Assembly: GCA_003049465.1 (NCBI GenBank)
Contig: PYSS01000118.1
Span: 1-64,000, forward strand
DNA from: Magnaporthiopsis rhizophila
Lineage: Eukaryota > Ascomycota > Sordariomycetes > Magnaporthales > Magnaporthaceae
Reading direction: 5' to 3'
DNA: 64,000 bases
The position numbers and the translations under genes were made by a program. The number at the start of each line of letters is the position of its first letter. Position 1 is the first letter of the stretch. Below are positions 13,116-23,134 of the stretch, one piece after another. The notes beneath the pieces are model-generated. The model did not search any database. It worked only from the letters and a program-made list of their open reading frames with translations, and was not told the DNA's origin.

Positions 13116-13644
13116 GGCTGATATCTCGAGTGGCTGGGTTTACATTGCTCTCTCTGTTTTCCGTCGGCAGAGGTTGGGGTAGGCCAATTCGTCGTGGCTG
13201 CCTTGAATCTTTGGGAAGTTGGTGATGTTTTTTTTTCTCTCTTCCAACTTGACTCCTGCCCACTTCCTAGAGGGGCCAATCGAACGAGCTGCGGGTGACG
13301 ACAGAAAAAAAGCTGGTGGGGCCGCATGGTTCGTGGTCCAAGCTCCCCACATTGAGCTCCGAGGCATGGCGGGGACGGTGAGAAGGTCGGTATCACGGAA
13401 GGCCGGGGAAGCAAGGTCGCCAAACCCCAACCATTTACGTCGCATCGTCCCAACAGCCCTGTTCTCCTCACATACATAACTTGGGCAGGAAAAGAAAAGC
13501 AATCCTCCATCCCGAAAGGCTATATACAAGCCATTCTTCCACCCGCCCGTCCTTGTTTGCAATAACCATCCTCCCCGCTTCCCCACCATTTGATCTCAGC
13601 CAAGACCCTCCTTCCCCGCGACACAGCTGCAACAAGCAAGCACA
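13116..13644. promoter_or_regulatory. Shared divergent promoter (TPR gene / Dap1 gene)
   Basis: This 529-bp gap separates the start codons of two divergently transcribed genes, so it must hold both promoters and 5' leaders. The right half is CT-rich with CAAGCAAGCACA just before the ATG at 13645, typical of fungal leaders. Confidence 0.6.
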
Positions 13645-14319
13645 ATGACGGGCGGCAAGTTCGAGCCCAAGAAGCCAGTCGAGCTGGATCCCCCCAAGCT
13701 GGACGTCAAGATTTCCAAAGACGATCTTGCCAATGCCACTGGTATTTTTCCTTCTTTCTATCTTGCTCTTATATCTGTAATGCCAGAGAAAACCACTAAC
13801 ATCTCCACTCGAAGGCACCGACGGCGGCAAATGCTATGTTGCCATAAAGGTACCTAAGAATCATATGATCAAAACTATCAAGTGCACTCACTCACTCACT
13901 CACTCACTCACTCACTCACTCACTCATTTCCTATTTTACTGCAGGGACTTGTCTACGACGTCACGGGCAACAAGGCCTACCAACCCGGAGGCGCTTACCA
14001 TGGTATGTCCATTTCCCCTTTCCTTACTTTACCTGCCCGGATACCTTCCGATCCACATGCCACCATACCTTCCCCCTGAACCAAACTAACCATAACTACG
14101 ACGATAAAAGTTTTCGCCGGCAAGGACGCCTCCCGCGCCCTAGCAAAGTCGTCCACGCAGCCCGACGACGTCTCCCCCAAGTGGGATGACCTGGACGATA
14201 AGGAGCAGGGCGTGCTGAACGACTGGATCACCTTCTTCAGCAAGAGGTACAACGTTATCGGCATCGTTGACGGCGCCGACAACCTGGCCGAGCCCGTTCC
14301 CAAGGCCGAGGAAAAGTAG
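13645..14319 (+). CDS. Cytochrome b5-like heme protein, Dap1/MAPR family
   Basis: Four exons, 13645-13741, 13815-13849, 13945-14002 and 14111-14319, give a 132-aa protein. The central part matches the MAPR (PGRMC1/Dap1) cytochrome b5-like fold: GLVYDVTGNKAYQPGGAYHVFAGKDASRALA, described here as GLVYDVT, then AYQPGGAYHVFAGKDASR, then the helix DDKEQGVLNDWITFF. In this family conserved tyrosines ligate heme, and Dap1 supports cytochrome P450 enzymes of sterol synthesis. Unlike animal PGRMC1 there is no N-terminal membrane segment, so it is probably soluble or peripheral. Tiny exon 2 (35 nt) is supported by phase and by completing GTDGGKCYVAIK. Intron 2 carries a (CACT)n microsatellite. Confidence 0.88.
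13885..13926. repeat. (CACT)n microsatellite in an intron
   Basis: About ten tandem CACT units lie inside intron 2 (13850-13944) of the Dap1-like gene, just before the polypyrimidine tract and acceptor. It should vary in length between strains. Confidence 0.95.
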
Positions 14320-15510
14320 GAACAAGGAAGGGTGCAGGCAGAGAAGCTCGGCCGTCGATTCCACCCGCACCTTGGCAAGCGTGCCGCAAACCCGTCGTGC
14401 TGCTACTGCTATGCTAGTTGTTGTTGATGAATTCAGATATTGATAGGTAGGTACCTACCTAGCCAGGACTTGATCACAGTGTGAATACCAAACGCTTCGA
14501 GCAACGCTTTTGTTCTTACCATGTCACACGCAAACCAACCTTCAAGTCACCGAGTCGGGTCCGGGTCTGAAATGTCTTCGTTTTGATTCATGCCATCCAT
14601 CTATGTCTGACCTTGTTGCTATATCCTCGCCAGCAACACACTCTCTCCCCACCCCTTGAAGCCGACGTCTAGGAATGATAACCTCCAAGAAATCCATCAA
14701 CCGCCCATGGAAGTAACTGAAGTGTGTGAGTGAAACCGTGCTTGACTCTTCTCGCCTTCTCCCACGCCCCCACGGCAGCAGGAGCTTTCTCATTACCGCT
14801 TGCGTCTCGGTTGGCATCCATTCATTCGACTTGTCATTTCCGTGATTATATTTCTAGGGTCCTGATTGTGGGGACGCAGCAGAGAAATGAAGTTGTAGAG
14901 GGAAACGGGAAATAGCGGCTGAGAACCATGGCCACCAAAGAGAATGCGAGTCAAGCCAACAGCTGACCAACGCCAAGAAAAAAGAAAAAAGAAGAATATA
15001 CTAAAAGGATGTAGAGTGAAGAGACAAGAGATAATGTGAAGGTGCCGCCGCCGATGGTGATGAAAACAAGTGTACCGCTCCATAATCCCTGATTTTTCCA
15101 AGAAACCTTGCCACGAAGCCCCCCTCAAAAAAAAAAGGACAGTGAGCCGAACGATGTATACCCAGCCGACAAAGAAGAAGAAAACCAAGCCGTATCCCAC
15201 AACATCGGAGGACGCGACGTACAACGCCAATAACCCCAAGGGCCAGTTAATTCCATGTGTATGTGTAAACATGTGTATGCCAAACGCCCATTTGCCAAAC
15301 AAAAATACTACCGACACGCCTCTATCCCGCCAGAGAGGTTAGGCCTCTGTAATCACAGGTCCTGCTTTTTCCCTGTGTTTTTGTTTTATTTTATTGTGAC
15401 CGACAACCATCACCATCTAGAGAGTAGGACCCCAGAGCCGTGGATGGAGGCCTAGACCGGGCCAAGGGTGACAGTGACAAGAGTTCCGCGGACCGCCAGA
15501 CTCCTTTCGG
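14320..15510. other. Convergent intergenic region
   Basis: Two genes converge here (Dap1-like from the left, SLN1 from the right), so this holds both 3' untranslated regions. It is AT-richer than the flanking genes. No conserved open frame was seen. Confidence 0.65.
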
Positions 15511-18500
15511 TCATCTCGGAGCTGCCTCCGGAAGATCATGTTCGCCATTAGCGAACCCGTTCATGTGTTCTGTAGGTTTGGCGGTGCCATTAGTCCGCAC
15601 GTCAGGATTTGAGCTCTGTGCCTGCGTCTCGGGGACGATGGGTGGCGAGTTCGGTGGCGACGGCTTCTTCTCAGGCGTCGTCTTGCGCGTCAGGGATGCC
15701 GTTTCGGGCTCCTCGGGTATCGTGGCGAATTTTTTCAGCACCTGCTTGAGTGCTGGCCTACGAATAGGCTTGGCGAGGAATTCGTTCATGCCACACTCTA
15801 GACAGTCCCTGACGTTGCTCTCCTCAGAGAAGGCCGTCAGCGCCACAATGGGCGCCGAGTAGCCCAACTGGCGGATGAGCCGCGTGCTCTGAAGACCGTC
15901 CAGGTTGGGCATCTGAATATCCATGAAAATCAGGTCGAAGAAGAGATTCTTCTCCATGTTGGACCTGACCACCTCGAGGGCCTCCTGACCGTCCGACGCG
16001 ACCGTGACATCCAACACACGCTCGAGCCTGAGCATCTTGCTCACCACTTCGATATTGGTGGAGTTATCATCCGCTACCAGGACTCGCAGGTTGAAGCCCC
16101 CCTTTCCCGCCACGGCCTCGGCGATCTTACGGTCGAGCTCCGCGGTCTGCTCTTCCTTGCTCTGTGACCGACTCTGTACAGGCGAGAAGAAGGGGTGACT
16201 AAGCCCAACCAGACGCGGCTTGTTATCCAGCACTGATGAGCGATTACCATCGGTGGATGGCTTTGCGTGGGACTGTCGGGAAAGATCCATGTCTACCGAG
16301 CCGACACTGGGTGGCCTCGACGTGATGCTGCTCGACGCGGTGCTAGATGCCCTTTGAGGACGAGGGGTAAAATCAGCATCCTCTCTGTGTTTTGCCGTTG
16401 GTTTGTTACCATCAGCTTCCCAAGACTCTATCGCGACAGAGGGAAGAGAAGGGCCTGCATGCCATGCATACCTGTCCTTAACATATCTGAGCGGGATCCG
16501 CATCGTAAACACCGAGCCCACATCTATCGCGCTCCGCAGGGTGATGTTACCGCCCATGAGGGTGGCGAGCTGCTGGCAGATACTAAGGCCAAGCCCAGTG
16601 CCCCCAAACTTCTTGCTCAGGCCCAGATCGCCCTGGACGAAGGGCTCAAACACACGCTCCCGCATGTGCTCTGGGATGCCCGGCCCCGAGTCCTCGACCT
16701 CGAACTCGAACAGGAACGTCTTGGCGTTGGGCGGCGGGGGCGTTGGCGACCGCTCCCTGATATGCACCATGGGTCCGCCGTGTCCTTTGGGCTCCATCGG
16801 GTTGATGGCCAGGGCGGTGCCATGCGACGCAGGCGACGCGACGGCGGTCTTGGAGCTTGTCGACTGCGCCGACGACGAGCCCATTCTATGTCGCGTCCGA
16901 CCGGCACGCGTCGAGCCTGACCTAGAGAAGGACGACGTCCTACTCACGTCCTCGTTGGCGTGCTCGATCTCTTCCAAGCACCTGATCCTCAGGTCCACCT
17001 TGCCGCCCGCAGGCGTAAACTTCAAGCTGTTGCTGACCAGATTGATGATGACCTGCAGGATCCGGTGCTGGTCGCCCCAGACGCACATGTCCTTGAGCCG
17101 CCCGGCACCCATGGGTCCCAGGGCCGGCAGCCTCGTCTCGATGCTGGGGCCCGTCCCCTCGAGCGCGTCCCCACCGGTGAACTCGACGGTGAAATGCGTC
17201 CCACTCTCGCGTACCTGCTTATCGAATATCGCGAGCAGCTGTTGGCGGATATCGCCCAGTCGGAATTCCTTCTCCTCCAATCCTATACGGTGACCGATTT
17301 GGTTCTTGGAGAAACTAAGGAGATCCTCGAGCAGGTGGAGCAACAAGTCTCCAGACTTGTACAACGTCTTGAGGGATTGCTTGATCCGAGCAATGTCCGT
17401 TTCTTCCATACAGACGGCACACATACCCATAATACCGTTGAGAGGCGTCTTGAGCTCATGCGATATGTTCGCAATGAAGAGCGTTTTGCTTTCGTTGGCG
17501 GCCTCGGCCGCCTTCTTGCTGATCTCGAGTTCCCTCGTCCTCTCCGCTACCTTGTCGTCGAGGGAGGTGTACTGCTTGTAGAGCTCGTCCGTCATCTCGT
17601 TGAACGTCTCGGTCAGCTCCGTCAGCTCGTCTGTGATGTAGTGCTTTCGGTCCGTAACCTTGCCGGGGATCTTGAAGACGCGGCGTTGAGATGAGCTCCC
17701 GTCCTGGTCCTGCTTCCTCCGGCGGTCCCTCCTGGCCCTCGTCTTGCGGATGATCGCCCCCACCCAACCCTTCTCCGACAGCGAGGATAGAACGCCGGAC
17801 CCCGGAGTCTCGCTGTTGACGCCGCCGGGGTAGTCGTAGTCGTATCCTGGAGGCGCAATAGACTTTTCGGTAGCGACCTTGAGATCCCGGATAGGTCTCA
17901 CGCTCACATGAGCGCAGGGGAAGATGATGAGCGTCATCAACCCGGCCGTGCCGAATACGCAGCCGAGCAGAATGTTCCTAAGCGTCACTATGGCAGCCAG
18001 CGCTTCTGCTCTCTCCTGCTCCACAACAACAACCCACTGGACGAATTGCGAGTTGGGGCGGGCGGTGCCGACGGACACGCTCAGCCCTTGCTCGTTGGTG
18101 GTCCACAGCTCGGCCCGGGCGTTGTTGATGGATTTGTTCTGCACACTTGTCAGGCTGTTGGCGACGGCCGGGAAATCGCGAAGTGCGAAGGCCTCGTCGT
18201 AGCCGCCAGACTCAAAGTTGTGGTTCGAATGGCGGTCGGCCGTGTCGTTCGCAGCGCGGGGCGGCAGCACGAACTGAACCTCGGTGTTCGTTACGAATCG
18301 TGTCTTATTAGGCACAACAAAGGTGGCATTGCTGGGCGGGTCCGTCGCGTTAAAACGGTTCGACTGGGAATGAGGACCAATAATCAAAGTCATGCCGGTG
18401 CGCCCGAGCCCCTCAGGCGAATTACGGATCTGAAGAAGGGTCGAGGCCGAGGCAAGCAGGGTCATGTAACCTATCACAAGACTGTTCCCGTTTGCCCTAA

Positions 18501-19167
18501 CCGGGACCGTCAGCGACACGATGGCGTAGGTCTCGTTCACTATCAGAGGCCCAAGAAGCAGCCCGCTGGTCAACCTAATATCCGCAAAGGCATTGGCGTA
18601 GAAGATATTGGTATCCGGCGATATGTTGCTCGGCTGGCCCGTGTCGGTGTATGTGATGTTTGGGTAGAGCATGGCAGGGTAGCCCCCGGGGACGTCGCTA
18701 AGGATGGCGTTTGTGCCGTTCGCGTTCTTGTAGGGGAGCGTGATGTTGTGGAACATCTTGGAGGTGACGCTTATCAGGCCCTCGGCGGTGCCGCTAGAAT
18801 TGCGCGAGTAGATGCGAGCCTGCAACAGGTCCGGAGACCCGGGCTGGTTAAGCGCCGTCTGGATGTCGTCGTTGGCAGCGTCCCATTGCTGCGTGGTGTT
18901 GGTTCCGTCGTAGAAGCTGGTTATGGCTTTTTGTATGAGGACGCGCGTGGCAATGGTCTGGCAGGTCGTCTGGAGAAGGTCGATCTCGGCGGCGATGCGC
19001 GCCGCCTTGAGCGAGGCCGTCAGGCTGAGGGCATTCTGCTGGACCCCGGTGACGAAGTCGTTAACGTAGATCCAAACGGGAATCGACACGACGGCTAGCG
19101 CCACCAGTGTTGCTAGAATCACCAGCAGCGCGAGCTGCTCCCTGATGGCTATCCGTATGGAACGCAT
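15511..19167 (-). CDS. SLN1: SLN1-type osmosensing hybrid histidine kinase
   Basis: A single exon encodes 1218 aa. TM1 lies at about residues 13-35, followed by an extracellular sensor region of about 350 residues with many N-glycosylation sequons, then TM2 at about 396-418. A helical linker (about 500-560) leads to the HisKA domain, with phospho-acceptor His570 in SHELKTPLNG. The HATPase domain has DSGPGIP and GGTGLGLS at about 830-870. The C-terminal receiver has phospho-acceptor Asp1083 in FMDIQMPNLDG. The architecture is that of yeast Sln1, a plasma membrane sensor that relays phosphate through Ypd1 to Ssk1 and restrains the HOG MAP-kinase pathway. All catalytic residues are present. A Ser/Thr/Pro-rich spacer separates kinase and receiver, and a disordered tail ends the protein. 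Start is the first Met, immediately before TM1. Confidence 0.93.
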   Translation of the reverse strand: MRSIRIAIREQLALLVILATLVALAVVSIPVWIYVNDFVTGVQQNALSLTASLKAARIAAEIDLLQTTCQTIATRVLIQKAITSFYDGTNTTQQWDAANDDIQTALNQPGSPDLLQARIYSRNSSGTAEGLISVTSKMFHNITLPYKNANGTNAILSDVPGGYPAMLYPNITYTDTGQPSNISPDTNIFYANAFADIRLTSGLLLGPLIVNETYAIVSLTVPVRANGNSLVIGYMTLLASASTLLQIRNSPEGLGRTGMTLIIGPHSQSNRFNATDPPSNATFVVPNKTRFVTNTEVQFVLPPRAANDTADRHSNHNFESGGYDEAFALRDFPAVANSLTSVQNKSINNARAELWTTNEQGLSVSVGTARPNSQFVQWVVVVEQERAEALAAIVTLRNILLGCVFGTAGLMTLIIFPCAHVSVRPIRDLKVATEKSIAPPGYDYDYPGGVNSETPGSGVLSSLSEKGWVGAIIRKTRARRDRRRKQDQDGSSSQRRVFKIPGKVTDRKHYITDELTELTETFNEMTDELYKQYTSLDDKVAERTRELEISKKAAEAANESKTLFIANISHELKTPLNGIMGMCAVCMEETDIARIKQSLKTLYKSGDLLLHLLEDLLSFSKNQIGHRIGLEEKEFRLGDIRQQLLAIFDKQVRESGTHFTVEFTGGDALEGTGPSIETRLPALGPMGAGRLKDMCVWGDQHRILQVIINLVSNSLKFTPAGGKVDLRIRCLEEIEHANEDVSRTSSFSRSGSTRAGRTRHRMGSSSAQSTSSKTAVASPASHGTALAINPMEPKGHGGPMVHIRERSPTPPPPNAKTFLFEFEVEDSGPGIPEHMRERVFEPFVQGDLGLSKKFGGTGLGLSICQQLATLMGGNITLRSAIDVGSVFTMRIPLRYVKDRYAWHAGPSLPSVAIESWEADGNKPTAKHREDADFTPRPQRASSTASSSITSRPPSVGSVDMDLSRQSHAKPSTDGNRSSVLDNKPRLVGLSHPFFSPVQSRSQSKEEQTAELDRKIAEAVAGKGGFNLRVLVADDNSTNIEVVSKMLRLERVLDVTVASDGQEALEVVRSNMEKNLFFDLIFMDIQMPNLDGLQSTRLIRQLGYSAPIVALTAFSEESNVRDCLECGMNEFLAKPIRRPALKQVLKKFATIPEEPETASLTRKTTPEKKPSPPNSPPIVPETQAQSSNPDVRTNGTAKPTEHMNGFANGEHDLPEAAPR

Positions 19168-22100
19168 CCTGAAAGAGCAAGTCGGACGGCGACGTCTTCA
19201 CTCCATGCATGTCTCTGCGGCTCGGCGGACAGCAACGAACTTCAGCGGATGGGCAGCTCAAAAGGGAATGGTGTAGCCGCTAATGCGACCGTCGGGGACT
19301 GGGACGCGGCCACTGTTGTTGCTGTTGTCAAGACGAAGCCGACGGGACCCGAGGTTTTAGCAGGTAAGGGTTCCGGGTGGAGGCGTGCAGAGAGGCGGTA
19401 GAGAATGCAGGCCTCCTGCGCGGCGACTGAATGATCCGTTCCCGGAGACTTGGCGGAGCGGGGAGTCGAGCCAGTAGGGCACAAGTCGGCCCGCGGCGGT
19501 GATTAGCAATGCATGCAACAACCGGGCAGGAGGGCGTGGAGATGGAGATAGGTGGGTAGCTGTCGATGCTAGGGGACGGACGGTGTAGGTCGGTGAGAGA
19601 GCGCCAGGGCTGACGAAGCGAAAGAATGGATGCAAGTTATGAATGCGTGTACCATGGATGGATGAGAGAGTGTGGGTGGATAAGAAAGGTGGCGGATCGT
19701 GTGTGTGTTTTTTCTTCTGCTTCTTTTTCTTCTTTTCCCTCCCAAAGGCAGCCCCAGCCCGAGTCGGCAGCGTCGATGGACCGCGCGCGTCTCCCTTCTT
19801 GCCGTTCGTATTATGGGCGCGGCGGAGAAAGAGCGAGGGTTGAGAAATTTCCAGATGGAATTGGGTTGATGCCGGGAACAGAGGAGTGTCCACCCGGCAG
19901 CTGGCCAGGGATCCCGGTTGCCTGGAGCGTGGGGTGGGGAGCCGGTTGATAATGATCACGAAAGCAGCACCTGCAATGACAAACAAGAAACGACCCTTCC
20001 CCTCTCTGTCCGTGGCAGGCGGAAACGTGCGTCGAACCGAGTCGAGAAGGCGGGCACCTGCAAGTTAGAGGGAAGGCGCGACTACGATGACGGCGTGGAT
20101 TCGAGGCGGCATGTAGGCTCAAAGAGGGAGAGTTTTCCAGGCGCCAGAACTCTGACGGCAGGAGCTACCCGAAAGATCGTCGATCGCGAGTGCCAGAAAA
20201 GCCAATGGCTCGTAGCTAGAAAAGCCGGGGCACTCGCACAAGGCACGCAGTGGCTCAGCGCCAACCCAACGGGAAAGATCTAGACCGCGGCTACCCTTTC
20301 GGCCTAAATCCTACTGGCCCGGTCGAAGGTGCTTTGGGGTGGGATTTCAGACACGCAGCAGAGTGAGAGACACACATACAGGCAGGAGAGGAAGACAAAA
20401 AAAAAAAAATAAGTAGGTATGCGCCCACGTGCAAGGCAAGGACAGCACAGGACAGGACAGCAAGCACAGTGCACGACTTGTGCTCCGTTGGCTGGCGTGC
20501 AGGTCGCGACAAACCGAGCAGCTGGCAGCTTCCCTGTGCTCGGCGTTGCAGCGTCCGTTCCTGCAAATGCAGGCACTGTGGATGCGTTTTTCTGCAGCCC
20601 ATGGATGGCGCGTCCTTGTCAAGTTTTTGCCACCCGCGTCTCCGTTGCCAAGACGCCCATGAATCGGGCTGAATGGGTCCGCTCCAATTGGTTTTTTTTT
20701 TCTCTGTTTTCCATCCACTCTTTCGCTTCCACCCAGCGTCGCCGCGCATTCTCCACACGGCGAACTGGCGTGGAACAACTTGATTAAACGTAGGCGAAGA
20801 CAGGCCCGGCCCCCAACCACCCTTGACCTTGCCTTGGCTCCGGCTGCAGTCCGCGCCTTCCGCTCGGCCCCTGAACCAGGTCAGAACTGGCGCCCGAGTC
20901 CTCAGTCTGCCGGCGGCGCCAAGGTTCCCATGGAATCGTGCTTTTTACCATGCGGGTGCCGTGATGCCGAAGTCAATTTCTCCACAGGGGTGTGTGCCAG
21001 TGGGAGGAGAAAAAGGAGGAGGACGAAACGGGAAAAAAAAAATATATCCCCGTCAGTCTAGGTTGTCAGTTTCCCGATTTTGAGGCGGGGGATCAACAGC
21101 AATCGAATTGATCGTCGTCGAGATCTGTCTCCCATCCCGGTAGTCCCGCATAAAATATGGAAACAACTGGCAAAAAAAAATAAAGGTCTCGGTATCAAGT
21201 CTCACTTTATTCGCACCATGCATGACAGCTGGAACATGAACAGGACCACAGGTAGGAGGCGAGACAAGACGCATGAACAAAAAAAGAAACAACCAACACC
21301 ACACAAGTCTCGGGGTAGTGTGCACGCCTCTTCAGGCCATGGCGTATAAAAAAGACGCCAAGCAAAGGAGACCCGACACGCCCCTTCACGCACGCCGGCA
21401 AAGGGGAGCCGCCGAGCCGGCCGCCGATCGGGTCGAGAAACCGGTCCCCTCTTTACATGCATGTAGGTGCGCCAGGCGATGTATCGATACAACAGCGACA
21501 TGTGGAAGGAGAAAAGAAGGAAACCCGCCGCCAGTGGCACCTCTCCAAAGAGGCCTGGGCCCCGTTGGTCCTTTTCAGCAACCTTTCGGCCATGTCCGCT
21601 AGTAACGGTTCGAGTGAAAATGTGAGGGAGTACGACACGTCCCTTTTTTTTCTTTTTCTTCTCTTCTTTTGCTTTCTTATCATCATCATCATCTTCATGC
21701 ACGTGTCATCTTGTGCCAATGGGAAACACAAAACGTCGGCCGTTCTCTCGCTTATTTCGTTGATGGTGTCACTCCATCTCATCGCAGAATACAGACGACC
21801 TACTCAGGGCGGAAACACAAAACGTGGATCCAGAGCCCCATCTTCACTTACAAGTACATACCTAGCCGGGAGCGAGTCGTCCGGCCGCCGCACCGTGTCT
21901 CGTGACAATAGAAAGAATGATGAATGATGACATTGGATGGTTTTGCTGCCAACCGAGCAGCGCCAAATGACGACGGGACTTTTGAGGGATTCGCCCCAAT
22001 TTGCCTTCCCTAGGTAGGTTCCCCTTGCCATTAGTTACCCGTGCATGTTTGATGCCGCCTTGTCAACCTACCTCTTTGGCGCTGACTGAGCCGCCGCCCG

Positions 22101-23134
22101 TCGTCGAACCAGGCAGCGGAACAGAGCCGGCCAGCATGACACAGAGAAACACAAAAGGCCAAATGCCAACAAGTCCGCGGGCGCAGGGTTTTGCAAAAAA
22201 CAAACGTCTCATTTTCTCCGAATTTCCGTGTTGGGCCGAGACTCCGAGACTGTGCGCACAAGTGATAAACACACTGGAGTGCCTGACCAGCTGAAGCAGA
22301 GATGGCCGAAATCGGGTGACGGATGAAAAAACAAAAATACGACTTTCTTTTTTTTCTTTTTAATCCCGCTAGATCCCACTCCACGCAAAAAAAAATGTCT
22401 CCCTATCAATCAGAGTTGTTTCATGAAACAGCCTGGCATCATACACGCAACCAAAAGAGGAAATAAAGAGGGAGAGTGAAAAAGGTAAAAAGGAAAGAAC
22501 GAGAAAAAGAATATCCTCCCCCTTGCCCGTCAAGTGCCGGAGAGGGTTCCAAACAAGCAGACAGATGAAAAGGGCGGGAGAGGAAAAAGGAACAAAGAAC
22601 ATAAAAATGATGGAATGACGAGCAAGGCAAAGAAGGAATGAAAGGATGGGAATACTATGGGAATTAAGCTTTAATCGTCGTAAAGGGAAAAACCACCGTC
22701 TGAAAGATGGGCTGGGTGAGCAAACCGTCTTGGAGGAAATAGGACGAGGGGCAAGACCACGAAGGGGCGAAAAAAAAAAAAAAAAGAATAAAACGCAGCA
22801 AGTTGCGAACCAAAAATGAGAGACAGCATGCCCATTCGACCTCATCTTGTCTGGGTTTTTCGTGCTCTTGTTTTCCATCGCAAAACATGGCAGGGATATC
22901 AAGCCAGCGCCACACATTTGCCCACCTTTCTCCAGCCCTCCGACGCATCGTCTTTGCAATGTACATGGTTTTGAATGTATATATGTAGGTTTGAAATCAG
23001 AAGGAAGAAGCATTGAGGGAAGCCACACTCGCACACACACCCTCTCTTGATCACCTATTCAATTATGCGTTGGGTAAACAGGAGACTCGCTGCACGCACA
23101 CAGCTTGCATGTGCCAGCTCCCAGCCATAGGCGC
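19168..23134. other. Intergenic, SLN1 promoter side and BOI-like 3' side
   Basis: Nearly 4 kb without a supported gene. The left part is upstream of SLN1 (minus strand) and probably holds its long leader and promoter. The right part is the 3' flank of the BOI-like gene. Many short A/T runs are present; the open frames are low-complexity and not protein-like. Confidence 0.55.
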
